Part shown: in pieces, positions 37,005 through 46,266 of the stretch
How positions within the stretch are numbered: position 1 is the first letter of the stretch
How the letters are laid out: each line of letters opens with the position of its first letter
NCBI RefSeq assembly: GCF_025699485.1
Contig: NZ_JANUXN010000009.1
Coordinates: 1-64,000, forward strand
Direction of reading: 5' to 3'
DNA length: 64,000 nucleotides
DNA from: Thauera carbonicopians
GTDB lineage: Bacteria > Pseudomonadota > Gammaproteobacteria > Burkholderiales > Rhodocyclaceae
Position numbers and translations under genes: made by a program
Notes under the pieces: model-generated
The model's database searches: none
What the model was told of the DNA's origin: nothing
What the model saw: only the letters and a program-made list of their open reading frames with translations

Positions 37005-37822
37005 GCACCCAACAAGAAACTTTCATCTCCCACCTGATCGAGCTGCGCGACCGCCTGATCCGCGCGCTGCTCGCGCTGGTGATCGTGTTCGTCTGCCTGA
37101 TGCCGTGGGCGGGCGACATCTACGACATCCTCGCCAAGCCGATGATGGACACCTTGCCGGCGGGCACGAACATGATCGCCACCGGCGTGGTGACGCCGTT
37201 CTTCGTGCCGGTCAAGGTCACGATGATGGTCGCCTTCGTGCTGTGCCTGCCCTGGGTGCTGTACCAGGCCTGGGCTTTCATCGCGCCGGGGCTGTATGCG
37301 CACGAGAAGCGCCTGGCGCTGCCGCTGGTGGCCGGCAGCACGCTGCTGTTCATCGCCGGCATGGCCTTCTGCTACTTCTTCGTGTTCGGCATGGTGTTCA
37401 AGTTCATCGCCGAATTCGCCCCCAAGAGCATCGTGCCGGCGCCGGACATCGAGCAGTACCTGTCCTTCGTGATGTCGATGTTCCTCGCTTTCGGCATCAC
37501 TTTCGAAGTGCCGGTGGTGGTGATCGTGCTGGCCAAGGCCGGCATCGTCAGCGTGGCGAAGCTGCGCGAGGCGCGTCCCTACGTCATCGTTGGTGCCTTC
37601 GTGGTTGCCGCCATCGTCACGCCGCCCGACGTCGTTTCGCAACTGATGCTGGCGATTCCGATGTGCCTGCTCTACGAGCTGGGCATCATCCTTGCCAACT
37701 GGATGGTGAAATCGGCGCCTGCCGCTGCCGCAGCGGAGGCAGACTACGTTCCTCCGTCCATCGAGGACATGGACAAGGAGCTGGACCGCATCGAAGCCGG
37801 TGAGGGCGCCGACAAGCGCTGA
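37001..37822 (+). CDS. tatC: Sec-independent protein translocase subunit TatC
   Basis: Six-helix core of the Tat receptor. It is 273 residues. It begins with FISHLIELRDRLIRAL, the conserved cytoplasmic segment that contacts twin-arginine signals. Further markers are PWVLYQAWAFIAPGLYAHEK and FAFGITFEVPVV-like helix 4. The C-terminus is a cytoplasmic acidic tail. About 225 bp of non-coding sequence follows, in which no clear terminator or gene was seen. Confidence 0.95.
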   Translation: MSTQQETFISHLIELRDRLIRALLALVIVFVCLMPWAGDIYDILAKPMMDTLPAGTNMIATGVVTPFFVPVKVTMMVAFVLCLPWVLYQAWAFIAPGLYAHEKRLALPLVAGSTLLFIAGMAFCYFFVFGMVFKFIAEFAPKSIVPAPDIEQYLSFVMSMFLAFGITFEVPVVVIVLAKAGIVSVAKLREARPYVIVGAFVVAAIVTPPDVVSQLMLAIPMCLLYELGIILANWMVKSAPAAAAAEADYVPPSIEDMDKELDRIEAGEGADKR

Positions 37823-38047
37823 GCGGCCAGGCAGGCGAGGCCGTGCCGGTATGGGGCGAGCCCCAGCTTTTCGGAGTGGATTTAGCCGGGGACGCCTGGC
37901 CGCGGTAGGGTGTGACAGCGCCCCTTTTCCCGATGAAGAAGGCAGGCCTGCGGCCCGCATTCGTGGCTGTGAAGCCGCTTACAAGGGCCGGTTGCCGTTG
38001 TGGTTGGGCCAAGGGCGAAGCGCATCGTCCGCTGCGGGCCGGATTCT

Positions 38048-39208
38048 TCAGCGATTGGCAGAAGGCGTCGGACGGCGGCCGACCGCCACTTCCAGCTCCA
38101 CTTCCTTGTCGCCGCGCAGGACGCGGAAGCTGGCCGTGTGCCCGGGCGGCAGCGCGGCGACCATGTCGAGCATCGCACGCGGATCGCGGACGCTGGTGCC
38201 ATCGACCGCGATCAGCACGTCGCCCGGCCGGATGCCGGCACGGTCGGCCGGGCTGGCGCGCAGCACGCCGGCGATCAGCGCGCCCTGGGTGCCGCGCAGG
38301 CCGAAGGATTCCGCCAGTTCGGGGGTGATGTCCTGGATCTCGACGCCGACCCAGCCGCGCGTGACCTCGCCGGTGGCGACGATCTGTTCGAGCACGTTGC
38401 GGGCGATGGAGACCGGGATGGCGAAGCCGATGCCGAGCGAGCCGCCGGAGCGCGAGTAGATCGCGGTGTTGATGCCGACCAGGTTGCCGGCGCTGTCGAC
38501 CAGCGCGCCGCCCGAGTTGCCGGGGTTGATCGCGGCATCGGTCTGGATGTAGTTCTCGAAGGTGTTGATGCCCAACTGGCTGCGCCCCAGCGCGGAGACG
38601 ATGCCCATCGTCACGGTCTGGCCGACGCCGAAGGGATTGCCGATCGCCAGCACGACATCGCCCACGCTCAGGGCCTCGCCGCTGGCCAGGGTAATGACCG
38701 GCAACTGGTCGTCGGTGTCGATCTTCAGCACCGCCAGATCCGTCTCGGGGTCGCGTCCGATCTGGCGTGCGCTGAACTTGCGTCCGTCGTTGAGCGCGAT
38801 CTCGATCTGATCCGCGGTCTCGATGACGTGGTTGTTGGTGATGATGTAGCCGTCGGGGCTGACGATCACGCCCGAACCCAGGCCCGAGGGGCGCTGGCTG
38901 GGGCCGCTGTTCGGGCGTTCGCCGAAGAAGTGGCGGAACATCGGGTCGTCGAACAGCGGATGGCGGGCGCCGGCGCCGGCCTTGCTGGTGAAGATATGGA
39001 CGACCGCAGGCATCGAGCGCTGCGCAGCGCTGGCGTAGGAGCCGGACGCCGGCGCGCGCGCGCCGCTGTCGGCAGGCGCTTCCAGGATGGCGACGACCGA
39101 AGCGGGTGCGCTGTCGCGCAGCCACTCGGGCTTGAGTGTGCTGAGGACGAACAGGCCGGCGACGCTGATGGTCACGGCCTGGGCGAAGATGAGCCACAGA
39201 CGGCGCAT
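38048..39208 (-). CDS. Trypsin-like serine protease with one PDZ domain (DegS/AlgW-like)
   Basis: Membrane-anchored periplasmic protease of 386 residues. The N-terminal anchor (about 5-24, LIFAQAVTISVAGLFVLSTL) is followed by the trypsin-like domain with His in ITNNHVIE, Asp in PETDLAVLKI and Ser in INPGNSGGALVD. A single PDZ domain (about 280-370) contains RASPADRAGIRPGDVLIAVDG. One PDZ plus an uncleaved anchor points to the DegS/AlgW group that starts regulated proteolysis of anti-sigma factors, rather than DegP. No anti-sigma factor gene lies nearby. It is divergent from the Nif3-like gene. Confidence 0.88.
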   Translation of the reverse strand: MRRLWLIFAQAVTISVAGLFVLSTLKPEWLRDSAPASVVAILEAPADSGARAPASGSYASAAQRSMPAVVHIFTSKAGAGARHPLFDDPMFRHFFGERPNSGPSQRPSGLGSGVIVSPDGYIITNNHVIETADQIEIALNDGRKFSARQIGRDPETDLAVLKIDTDDQLPVITLASGEALSVGDVVLAIGNPFGVGQTVTMGIVSALGRSQLGINTFENYIQTDAAINPGNSGGALVDSAGNLVGINTAIYSRSGGSLGIGFAIPVSIARNVLEQIVATGEVTRGWVGVEIQDITPELAESFGLRGTQGALIAGVLRASPADRAGIRPGDVLIAVDGTSVRDPRAMLDMVAALPPGHTASFRVLRGDKEVELEVAVGRRPTPSANR

Positions 39209-39282
39209 AATGTGATGGGTTCGAAAGAGGGTGGAGCCTGGCGGGCGGGGTGCCCGGCCAGGCCGGAACGACAGGAGGCCGC

Positions 39283-40032
39283 ATGCAACTCGGTGAGCTC
39301 ACGGCGCGTCTGGACGCACTGCTCGACGCTCCGCGCTTCAAGGATTATTGCCCAAACGGTCTGCAAGTGGAAGGACGCGCCGAAGTGGCGCGGGTGCTGT
39401 GCGGAGTGACCGCCAGCCAGGCGCTCGTCGATCTCGCGGTGTCCGGCGGCTATGACGCCGTGTTCGTCCATCACGGCTATTTCTGGAAGGGCGAGGACGG
39501 GCGCATCACCGGCATCCGCCGGCAACGGCTGAAGAGCCTGCTGGCCAACGACATCAGCCTGCTCGCCTACCATCTGCCGCTGGATGCCCATGCCGAGCAC
39601 GGCAACAACGCCCAGCTCGGCAAGCTGATGGATTGGGTGCCGGAAGGGCGTTTCGCCGACCAGGATCTCGGCTGGTTCGGCCGCCCGGCCAGGCCGGGCG
39701 AGCCAGCGGGGCAGATCGCCTGTGCGCTGGCCGAGCGGCTGCAGCGCGAGCCGCTGCTGGCGGGAGATGCGTCGCGGCCGGTGCGGCGGGTGGCGTGGTG
39801 CACCGGCGGTGCCCAAGGCTACTTCGAGCAGGCGATCGCGGCGGGCGCCGATGTATTCGTGTCCGGCGAGATTTCCGAACAGACGGTGCATCTGGCGCGC
39901 GAGACGGGTATCCCGTACATCGCCGCCGGCCACCATGCGACCGAGCGCTATGGCGCGAAGTCGATCGCGGCCTGGCTGGCGGATGAACTCGGCCTGGCTG
40001 CGGATTTCGTCGATCTGCCCAATCCGGTCTGA
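39283..40032 (+). CDS. Nif3-like dinuclear metal-centre hexameric protein (YbgI family)
   Basis: Protein of 249 residues of the widespread NIF3/DUF34 family, with a proposed role as a metal-dependent hydrolase or GTP cyclohydrolase-type protein whose exact substrate is unsettled. Metal ligands are visible in VFVHHGYFWK, LLAYHLPLDAH and the C-terminal GHHATERYG with GEISEQTVH. AGGAGG precedes the ATG. It is encoded divergently from the DegS-like protease. Confidence 0.88.
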   Translation: MQLGELTARLDALLDAPRFKDYCPNGLQVEGRAEVARVLCGVTASQALVDLAVSGGYDAVFVHHGYFWKGEDGRITGIRRQRLKSLLANDISLLAYHLPLDAHAEHGNNAQLGKLMDWVPEGRFADQDLGWFGRPARPGEPAGQIACALAERLQREPLLAGDASRPVRRVAWCTGGAQGYFEQAIAAGADVFVSGEISEQTVHLARETGIPYIAAGHHATERYGAKSIAAWLADELGLAADFVDLPNPV

Positions 40033-40052
40033 GCCTTCCGTGCGCGATTGGT

Positions 40053-40058
40053 TAGAAT
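40053..40058 (+). promoter_or_regulatory. Candidate -10 element of the DUF2889 gene
   Basis: TAGAAT followed by CC, 36 bases before the ATG. No clear -35 box. Confidence 0.4.
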
Positions 40059-40093
40059 CCGCTTCTCCATACGTCCGCGTACGTGAATAGAAG

Positions 40094-40648
40094 ATGCCTC
40101 TGCCCGCCAGTTCCGCGCCCCGCCGGCGCATCCACACCCGGCGCATCGAAGTCGAAGGCTTCCTGCGCGAGGACGGCCTGTACGAACTCGATGCCTCGCT
40201 GACCGACGTCAAGGATGTCGATTATCCGATTGCGTCCGGCATCCGCCCTGCGGGTGTGCCGGTCCATCTGATGCGGCTGAGGATCGTCTTCGACACCACC
40301 TTCAACGTCCGCGACGCGGTGGCCTGTTCGGATGGCGTGCCCTATCCCGGCTACTGCGACACCATCGGGCCGGCATACCGGCAGTTGATCGGGCTGAACC
40401 TGGTGCGCGGCTTCCGCCGCACCATCGGCGAGATGTTCGCCGACGTCCGCGGCTGTTCGCACATGACGGAAATGCTCAACTCGCTGCCGACGGCGGCGAT
40501 CCAGACGATCGCCACCTTCATGCGGGACAACGAGGACACCGGCGAGAAGCCCTTTCAGCTCGATCGCTGCCATGCCCTGGACACATCGTCGAAGGCCGTG
40601 CGCCGCTACTATCCCAAGTGGTACCGGAAGCCCGGCGCGGCCGGCTGA
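40094..40648 (+). CDS. DUF2889 domain-containing protein
   Basis: Protein of 184 residues that appears to belong to the uncharacterised DUF2889 family. Features: a basic N-terminus (RRRIHTRRIEVEGFLREDG), DASLTDVKDVDYP, a central HLMRLRIVFDTTFNVRDAVA, YPGYCDTIGPAYRQLIGLNL, RGCSHMTEML and a final CHALDTSS with several conserved His/Cys that might bind metal. No signal peptide or membrane segment. The function is unknown. It is flanked by its own candidate promoter and by the sucC promoter region. Confidence 0.75.
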   Translation: MPLPASSAPRRRIHTRRIEVEGFLREDGLYELDASLTDVKDVDYPIASGIRPAGVPVHLMRLRIVFDTTFNVRDAVACSDGVPYPGYCDTIGPAYRQLIGLNLVRGFRRTIGEMFADVRGCSHMTEMLNSLPTAAIQTIATFMRDNEDTGEKPFQLDRCHALDTSSKAVRRYYPKWYRKPGAAG

Positions 40649-40680
40649 TCCGCGCCCACAGTGCACTGCGCAAAACTGGT

Positions 40681-40686
40681 TATAAT
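40681..40686 (+). promoter_or_regulatory. Candidate -10 of sucCD with long structured leader
   Basis: A perfect TATAAT lies 185 bases before sucC. The leader that follows (to 40871) is GC-rich and can fold, for example around GCAGGCGAGC near 40701. No known riboswitch was recognised. Confidence 0.5.
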
Positions 40687-40871
40687 TATGGAGTCTTGCG
40701 GCAGGCGAGCGCTCGCGCCTGCATGTCACGAGGCTGGGCCGGCTCCGCTGGCCGAAGGCGGCGGGTGGCGGTCGAGGGAGACGACGCCTGCCGTGGAGCG
40801 GGACGCTCCGAAGCATGCCATCAACCTGTTTGCGACGGGCCTGCCGTCGTGACTTCGAACGAAGGGCAACC

Positions 40872-42032
40872 ATGAAGATTCATGAGTATCAGGCAAAAGA
40901 AGTTCTAAGAAAGTTCGGCGTCGTGACGCCCCGTGGCATCCATTGCACCAGCGTAGAGGGCGCGGTGAAGGCTGCCGAGGAACTCGGCGGCAATTTCTGG
41001 GTGGTCAAGGCCCAGATCCACGCCGGCGGCCGCGGCAAGGGCGGCGGTGTCAAGCTCGCCAAGTCGCTCGACGACGTCCGCAAGTGCGCAAGCGAAATCC
41101 TCGGCATGCAGCTGATCACCCACCAGACCGGCCCCGAAGGCCAGAAGGTGCGCAACCTGCTGATCGAGGAAGGCGCCGACATCCAGCACGAGTACTACGT
41201 TGCCGCGCTGACCGACCGTGCCACCCAGAAGGTCGCCATGATGGCCTCCTCCGAAGGCGGCATGGACATCGAGGAAGTCGCGCACAACACTCCCGAGAAG
41301 ATCATCAAGGTCTTCGTCGATCCGTTGGTCGGCCTGACCGACGAGCAGGCCACCGAGCTGGCCAAGGGCATCGGCATGCCGGCCAATTCGATGGCCCAGG
41401 CGGTCGACACGCTGAAGAAGCTCTACACCTGCTACATGGAAACCGATGCCTCGCTGGCGGAGATCAACCCGCTGATCCACGAAAGCAACGGCACCGTGAA
41501 GGCGCTCGACGCCAAGTTCAACTTCGACTCCAACGCGCTCTACCGCCATCCCGAGATCGTCGCCTACCGCGACCTCGATGAAGAGGATGCCGACGAGATC
41601 GAGGCTTCCAAGTTCGACCTCGCCTACATCAGCCTCGACGGCAACATCGGCTGCCTGGTGAACGGCGCCGGCCTGGCGATGGCCACGATGGACACGATCA
41701 AGCTGTTCGGCGCCGAGCCGGCCAACTTCCTCGACGTCGGCGGCGGCGCCACCACCGAGAAGGTCACCGAAGCCTTCAAGATCATGCTCAAGAACCCCAA
41801 GGTCAAGGGCATCCTGGTCAACATCTTCGGCGGCATCATGCGCTGCGACACCATCGCCACCGGCGTCGTCGCCGCGGCCAAGGAAGTGCATCTCTCCGTC
41901 CCGCTGGTGGTGCGCATGAAGGGCACCAACGAAGACCTCGGCAAGAAGATCCTCGCCGAGTCGGGCCTGCCGATCATCACCGCCGACACCATGGCGGAAG
42001 CCGCGACCAAGATCGTCGCTGCGGTCAAGTAA
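40872..42032 (+). CDS. sucC: Succinate--CoA ligase [ADP-forming] subunit beta
   Basis: Beta subunit of the TCA-cycle enzyme that makes ATP (or GTP) from succinyl-CoA. It is 386 residues. The ATP-grasp domain begins [17 protein letters not shown] with [18 protein letters not shown]. The Mg-nucleotide region [12 protein letters not shown] and the CoA-ligase domain [11 protein letters not shown]-like ([16 protein letters not shown]) follow. No obvious strong ribosome site beyond GAAGGGCAACC, which is adequate. sucD follows after 12 bases. Confidence 0.96.
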   Translation: MKIHEYQAKEVLRKFGVVTPRGIHCTSVEGAVKAAEELGGNFWVVKAQIHAGGRGKGGGVKLAKSLDDVRKCASEILGMQLITHQTGPEGQKVRNLLIEEGADIQHEYYVAALTDRATQKVAMMASSEGGMDIEEVAHNTPEKIIKVFVDPLVGLTDEQATELAKGIGMPANSMAQAVDTLKKLYTCYMETDASLAEINPLIHESNGTVKALDAKFNFDSNALYRHPEIVAYRDLDEEDADEIEASKFDLAYISLDGNIGCLVNGAGLAMATMDTIKLFGAEPANFLDVGGGATTEKVTEAFKIMLKNPKVKGILVNIFGGIMRCDTIATGVVAAAKEVHLSVPLVVRMKGTNEDLGKKILAESGLPIITADTMAEAATKIVAAVK

Positions 42033-42044
42033 GGAGCGTTGCGA

Positions 42045-42938
42045 ATGTCCATCCTGATCAACAAAGATACCAAGATCATCACCCAGGGGATCACCGGCAA
42101 GACCGGCCAGTTCCACACCGAGAAGTGCATCGAGTACGCCAACGGCAAGAACTGCTTCGTCGCCGGCGTGAACCCGAAGAAGGCCGGCGAGAAGATCTTC
42201 GACGTGCCCATCTACGCCTCGGTCAAGGAAGCTGCGGCTGAAACCGGCGCCACCGTGTCGGTCATCTACGTGCCGCCGGCAGGTGCCGCCGACGCCATCT
42301 GGGAAGCCTGCGAAGCCGACCTCGATCTGGCGATCTGCATCACCGAAGGCATCCCGGTGCGCGACATGCTGGTCGTGCGCAACAAGATGAAGCAGAAGGT
42401 TGCCGCCGGCGGCAAGGAAACCCTGCTGCTCGGTCCCAACTGCCCCGGCCTGATCACGCCGGACGAAGTCAAGATCGGCATCATGCCCGGCCACATCCAC
42501 CGCAAGGGCCGCATCGGTGTGGTTTCGCGCTCCGGCACGCTGACCTATGAAGCCGTGGCGCAGCTCACCGAGATCGGCCTGGGCCAGTCCTCGGCGGTCG
42601 GTATCGGCGGCGACCCGATCAACGGCCTCAAGCACATCGACGTGATGCGCATGTTCAACGACGATCCGGACACCGACGCGGTGATCATGATCGGCGAGAT
42701 CGGTGGTCCGGACGAAGCTGAAGCCGCGCAGTGGTGCAAGGCCAACATGAAGAAGCCGATCGTCGGCTTCATCGCCGGCGTCACCGCGCCGGCCGGCAAG
42801 CGCATGGGCCACGCCGGCGCGCTGATCTCGGGCGGCGCCGATACCGCCGATGCCAAGCTCGCCATCATGGAAGAGTGCGGCTTCAAGGTAACGCGCGATC
42901 CGTCGGAAATGGGCAAGCTGCTGAAGGCGATGCTCTGA
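42045..42938 (+). CDS. sucD: Succinate--CoA ligase subunit alpha
   Basis: Alpha subunit that binds CoA and carries the phosphohistidine intermediate. It is 297 residues. The Rossmann segment is [19 protein letters not shown]. The phosphorylated His is expected in the C-terminal [33 protein letters not shown] and [12 protein letters not shown] are typical. AAGGAG lies nine bases before the ATG, and a strong intrinsic terminator follows the stop. Confidence 0.96.
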   Translation: MSILINKDTKIITQGITGKTGQFHTEKCIEYANGKNCFVAGVNPKKAGEKIFDVPIYASVKEAAAETGATVSVIYVPPAGAADAIWEACEADLDLAICITEGIPVRDMLVVRNKMKQKVAAGGKETLLLGPNCPGLITPDEVKIGIMPGHIHRKGRIGVVSRSGTLTYEAVAQLTEIGLGQSSAVGIGGDPINGLKHIDVMRMFNDDPDTDAVIMIGEIGGPDEAEAAQWCKANMKKPIVGFIAGVTAPAGKRMGHAGALISGGADTADAKLAIMEECGFKVTRDPSEMGKLLKAML

Positions 42939-42962
42939 CCGCCTGATCTGCACGACCCAGAA

Positions 42963-42989
42963 AACGCCGGCCTGTCCGGCGTTTTTTTT
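42963..42989 (+). terminator. Intrinsic terminator of sucCD
   Basis: 8-bp stem (AACGCCGG / CCGGCGTT) with a five-base loop followed by an uninterrupted T run, 24 bases past the sucD stop. Confidence 0.92.
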
Positions 42990-42993
42990 GCTT

Positions 42994-42999
42994 TAGAAT
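42994..42999 (+). promoter_or_regulatory. Candidate -10 element of the FHA gene
   Basis: TAGAAT directly after the sucCD terminator and 56 bases before the FHA protein start. Confidence 0.4.
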
Positions 43000-43054
43000 G
43001 TCCCCGGACGGCCGGCGGAACTGCGGGCCACGAACATCAAAGCGGGTACAGGCA

Positions 43055-43777
43055 ATGCCGAAGTTGATCCTCAGCATGGACGGACTCGTCCTCAAGGAGA
43101 TCGAGCTCGACAGGGAGCGGATTTCGATCGGGCGCAAGCCGGACAATGACATCCAGATCGACAATCTGGCAATCAGCGGCCATCACGCGGTGATCACCTG
43201 CATCCTCAACGACGCCTTTCTCGAGGACCAGAACAGCACCAACGGCACCTACGTCAATGGCCAGCCGGTGAAGAAGCATGTGCTGCACCACAACGACGTC
43301 GTCGAACTCGGCAAGTACCGGATCAAGTATCTCGTCACTGCGCCGCCGGCCGGACAGGCGGCTGCCGAAATGATCGATACCGTTGCGCTGAAGGCCTTCG
43401 AACTGCCGCCGGCCGACACCGCTGCCGAGCCCAAACCGGGTCCCAGCGAAACGCAGATCGTCGCCGCCGGCGCGCTCGAGCGTGCGGAAAAGGCCGCCGC
43501 CGCCAGTGCCGGCCGCGTCGGCGTGATCCAGGTGCTGAGCGGCGCCAACAGCGGGCGCGAACTGGAACTGACCAAATCCCTGACCACGCTGGGGAAGCCG
43601 GGCAGGCAGGTGGCGGTCATCACCCGCCGTCCGCACGGCTACTTCATCACCCATGTCGAAGGCGCCTCCTTTCCAAAGGTCAATGGCAAGCCGATCGATG
43701 CCCAGGCACATCCGCTCAAGGATCACGACATCATCGATCTGGCCGGCGTGAAGATGGAATTCTTCCTGCGTTCCTGA
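43055..43777 (+). CDS. FHA domain-containing protein
   Basis: Protein of 240 residues. The N-terminal forkhead-associated domain (about 1-95) is intact, with ISIGRKPDNDI, ISGHHAVI and NSTNGTYVNGQ, so it should bind phosphothreonine peptides. A linker rich in Ala/Pro (about 105-160) leads to a second FHA-like domain (about 165-238) that is diverged: the GR and NGT motifs are only partly kept (KVNGKPIDAQ). No membrane segment. The kinase and target are unknown. It stands alone between terminators, so it forms its own unit. Confidence 0.85.
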   Translation: MPKLILSMDGLVLKEIELDRERISIGRKPDNDIQIDNLAISGHHAVITCILNDAFLEDQNSTNGTYVNGQPVKKHVLHHNDVVELGKYRIKYLVTAPPAGQAAAEMIDTVALKAFELPPADTAAEPKPGPSETQIVAAGALERAEKAAAASAGRVGVIQVLSGANSGRELELTKSLTTLGKPGRQVAVITRRPHGYFITHVEGASFPKVNGKPIDAQAHPLKDHDIIDLAGVKMEFFLRS

Positions 43778-43787
43778 GCCCGGCAGG

Positions 43788-43810
43788 CGGCCGGGGGGCC
43801 GTGATTTTTT
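43788..43810 (+). terminator. Intrinsic terminator of the FHA gene
   Basis: Short GC stem (CGGCC / GGCCG, four-base loop) followed within three bases by TTTTTT, 11 bases past the stop. Confidence 0.65.
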
Positions 43811-43907
43811 GCCTATCGATGCCCCCGGTGGAGTGATAAGGTTTCCTCCGACGACACAACTGGGAATCGTAACGGCGTACGCCCTGACAGGCGTGCCGCG
43901 ATCGGGC

Positions 43908-44675
43908 ATGAAACTGACGGTGCTGGGGTGCAGTGGCGGTATTGGCGGGGCGCAGGCGCGCACCACCGCGCTGCTCGTGGACGATGACATCCTCATCGAT
44001 TGCGGCACCGGCGTGGGGGATCTGCCGTTCGAGGCGCTGTGCAGGATCGATCACGTCTTCATCACCCACGCCCATCTCGACCACATTGCCTCGCTGCCGC
44101 TGCTGATCGACTCCGTCGGTGAGCTGAGGACCACGCCGCTGATCGTGCATGCGCTGCCGGAAACCATCCGCATCCTGCACTCGCACATCTTCAACTGGCT
44201 GGTGTGGCCGGATTTCTCGGCGATACCGGACAGGAATCACCCCTTCATGCGCTTCCAGCCCCTGAAAGTGGGGGAAACCACTCGGCTCGGCAAACGCGCC
44301 GTCACTGCCTTGCCGGCCCAGCATACCGTGCCGATGGCTGCCTTCTGCCTCGACAGCGGCGAAGGCCAGCTTGTGTTCTCGGGCGATACCGCCTACTGCC
44401 CCGAGCTCATTGCCGCCATCAACGCCCAGCCGGCGCTGCGCCATCTGATCATCGAGACTGCCTTCGCCGACGAGCAGCAAGGGCTTGCGCTCGCCTCGCG
44501 CCACCTGTGCCCGAGCATGCTGTTCGAAGTGCTGGCGGAGCTGACCGGGCAGCCGGAAGTGCATGTCACCCACCTCAAGCCGGGCGTGGACGATCGCATC
44601 ATGGCCCAGATCGAAGCGGGCGATGCAGCGCTCAAACCCCGCCGTCTGCTGCAAGGCCAGGTGCTGAACTTCTGA
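43908..44675 (+). CDS. Metallo-beta-lactamase-fold hydrolase, class II cyclic-nucleotide phosphodiesterase-like
   Basis: Protein of 255 residues with the binuclear zinc core of the superfamily: FITHAHLDHIASLPLLIDS, then AQHTVPM, FSGDTAYCPEL, LIIETAFADEQ and a final HVTHLKPG. The HxHLDH signature followed by a serine-ending segment is closest to class II 3',5'-cyclic nucleotide phosphodiesterases, though RNase Z-like or other roles are possible. The chosen ATG gives MKLTVLGCSGGIGG, typical of the fold's first strand. An upstream in-frame start lacks support. No ribosome site is obvious. Confidence 0.7.
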   Translation: MKLTVLGCSGGIGGAQARTTALLVDDDILIDCGTGVGDLPFEALCRIDHVFITHAHLDHIASLPLLIDSVGELRTTPLIVHALPETIRILHSHIFNWLVWPDFSAIPDRNHPFMRFQPLKVGETTRLGKRAVTALPAQHTVPMAAFCLDSGEGQLVFSGDTAYCPELIAAINAQPALRHLIIETAFADEQQGLALASRHLCPSMLFEVLAELTGQPEVHVTHLKPGVDDRIMAQIEAGDAALKPRRLLQGQVLNF

Positions 44676-44692
44676 GTGCTGCGGCTGGCGGT

Positions 44693-44698
44693 TAGAAT
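44693..44698 (+). promoter_or_regulatory. Candidate -10 element of rpe
   Basis: TAGAAT followed by CCC, 31 bases before the rpe ATG. Confidence 0.45.
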
Positions 44699-44728
44699 CC
44701 CGGTTTGAAAGCCTTCCCGGAGATTCCC

Positions 44729-45424
44729 ATGTACCGCATCGCCCCCAGTCTGTTGTCCGCGGATTTCGCCTGCCTCGGCGACGAAGTCCGCAACGTCGTT
44801 GCATCGGGCGCCGACTGGATCCACTTCGATGTGATGGACAATCACTACGTGCCCAACCTGACCATCGGGCCGCTGGTCTGCGAAGCCATCCGCCCCCATA
44901 CCAGCGCGCCGATCGACGTCCATCTGATGGTCAAGCCGGTCGACCGCATCATTCCCGACTTCGCCAAGGCCGGCGCCAACATCATCACCTTCCACCCCGA
45001 AGCGTCCGAGCACATCGACCGCAGCCTCGGTCTGATCCGCGACTCCGGCTGTCAGGCCGGCCTGGTGTTCAACCCGGCCACGCCGCTGCACCACATGGAC
45101 CACGTCATGGACAAGCTCGATGTGGTGCTGCTGATGAGCGTCAACCCCGGCTTCGGCGGGCAGAAGTTCATCCCCGAGACGCTCAACAAGCTGCGTGCCG
45201 CGCGCGACAGGATCGACGCCTACGCGGCACGCAGCGGTCGGCGCATCCTGCTCGAGATCGACGGCGGCGTGAAGACCGACAACATCGCCGAAATCGCCCG
45301 TGCCGGAGCGGACACCTTCGTCGCCGGTTCGGCGGTGTTCGGCGCCGGCAGGGACGAGGACCCCAACCGCTACGACTCGATCATCGGCGCGCTGCGCGGC
45401 GAACTGGCCAGGGTGGCGGCATGA
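44729..45424 (+). CDS. rpe: Ribulose-phosphate 3-epimerase
   Basis: TIM-barrel metalloenzyme interconverting ribulose 5-phosphate and xylulose 5-phosphate. It is 231 residues. Catalytic and metal residues are in [42 protein letters not shown] and [15 protein letters not shown] eight bases before the ATG supports this start. It overlaps gph by four bases. The rpe-gph-trp order is common and links Calvin/pentose-phosphate metabolism with the phosphoglycolate phosphatase. Confidence 0.95.
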   Translation: MYRIAPSLLSADFACLGDEVRNVVASGADWIHFDVMDNHYVPNLTIGPLVCEAIRPHTSAPIDVHLMVKPVDRIIPDFAKAGANIITFHPEASEHIDRSLGLIRDSGCQAGLVFNPATPLHHMDHVMDKLDVVLLMSVNPGFGGQKFIPETLNKLRAARDRIDAYAARSGRRILLEIDGGVKTDNIAEIARAGADTFVAGSAVFGAGRDEDPNRYDSIIGALRGELARVAA

Positions 45425-46104
45425 GCGGGGCGGTGCGCTTTTCGCCGCGGGCGGTGCTGTTCGACCTCGACGGCACCTTGCTCGACACCATCGGCGACCT
45501 GGCCGACGCCGCCAACCTGATGCTGGCCGAGCTGGGCCGGCCGCAGCGCCCCCAGGACGAGATCCACCGCTTCGTCGGCAAGGGCATCCCGAACCTGGTG
45601 CGGCGCTGCATGACCGAAGGCACGACTGCGAGCGAGGCCGAGATCGACGCCGCCGTCGACGTCTTCCGCCGCCACTACGTGGTGGTCAACGGCAGGCGTG
45701 CCAGCATCTATCCCGGTATCGAAGAGGTGCTGCGGGCGCTCGATGCCCGCGCCATCCCGCTCGCCGTGGTGACCAACAAGGCCGAAGCCTTCACGCTGCC
45801 GCTGCTCGAACGCATGGGCATCGCCGCTTACTTCGGCACCGTGGTCAGCGGCGACACCTTGCCGGTCAAGAAACCCGATCCGGCCATGGTACGGCTGGCC
45901 TGCGAGCGCCTCGGCGTCGCCCCGGCCGAAGCCCTGATGATCGGCGACTCTGCCAACGATGCGCTATCGGCGCAGGGCGCCGGCATGCCGGTGCTGCTCG
46001 TCAGCTACGGTTACAGCGAAGGCGTGCCGGTGGACACCATCGAATGCGATGGGCTACTATCGGACGCGCTTCAACTGCTGGATCACATCGTTCCGGCACA
46101 GTAG
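45421..46104 (+). CDS. gph: Phosphoglycolate phosphatase
   Basis: HAD-superfamily hydrolase removing phosphate from 2-phosphoglycolate. It is 227 residues. Motif I is [12 protein letters not shown]. The cap follows at about 25-95, then motif [11 protein letters not shown], motif [11 protein letters not shown] and motif [12 protein letters not shown]. The start overlaps the rpe stop. About 250 bp of leader separates it from trpE. Confidence 0.93.
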   Translation: MSGAVRFSPRAVLFDLDGTLLDTIGDLADAANLMLAELGRPQRPQDEIHRFVGKGIPNLVRRCMTEGTTASEAEIDAAVDVFRRHYVVVNGRRASIYPGIEEVLRALDARAIPLAVVTNKAEAFTLPLLERMGIAAYFGTVVSGDTLPVKKPDPAMVRLACERLGVAPAEALMIGDSANDALSAQGAGMPVLLVSYGYSEGVPVDTIECDGLLSDALQLLDHIVPAQ

Positions 46105-46174
46105 CCGGCCCGGGCTTCCGATGGGCCGGTCCAGACGAGTTTCGCCAGGCACTCCACTCATACTCGACATCGTG

Positions 46175-46264
46175 ATGCTCGCACTCCGGGATCGCTTCCT
46201 CGCCGCTTCCGCAACCGTCCAGCAGGGCTGGCGCGGCGGCTGGCGTTGGCCTTTGGGCCACTGA
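46175..46264 (+). CDS. trpL: Candidate tryptophan-operon leader peptide
   Basis: A 29-codon reading frame between gph and trpE, ending GWRGGWRWPLGH, has three Trp codons within seven positions (19, 23, 25), close to its stop. The stop lies just before two mutually exclusive hairpins in the trpE leader. This is the layout of a ribosome-mediated attenuation control region. Weak points: no ribosome-binding site is obvious before the ATG (or the GTG one codon earlier), and the later hairpin lacks a U-run. Confidence 0.55.
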   Translation: MLALRDRFLAASATVQQGWRGGWRWPLGH

Positions 46265-46266
46265 CG

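Noticed and set aside
40905-42953. 682-codon open frame antisense to sucCD
   Set aside because: His/Asp-rich low-complexity translation with no family features, fully under two clear genes; expected from GC-rich codon use.
46108-46132. CCGGCCC / GGGCCGG hairpin just after gph
   Set aside because: GC-only stem without a U-run; could be a terminator but evidence is too weak to list.
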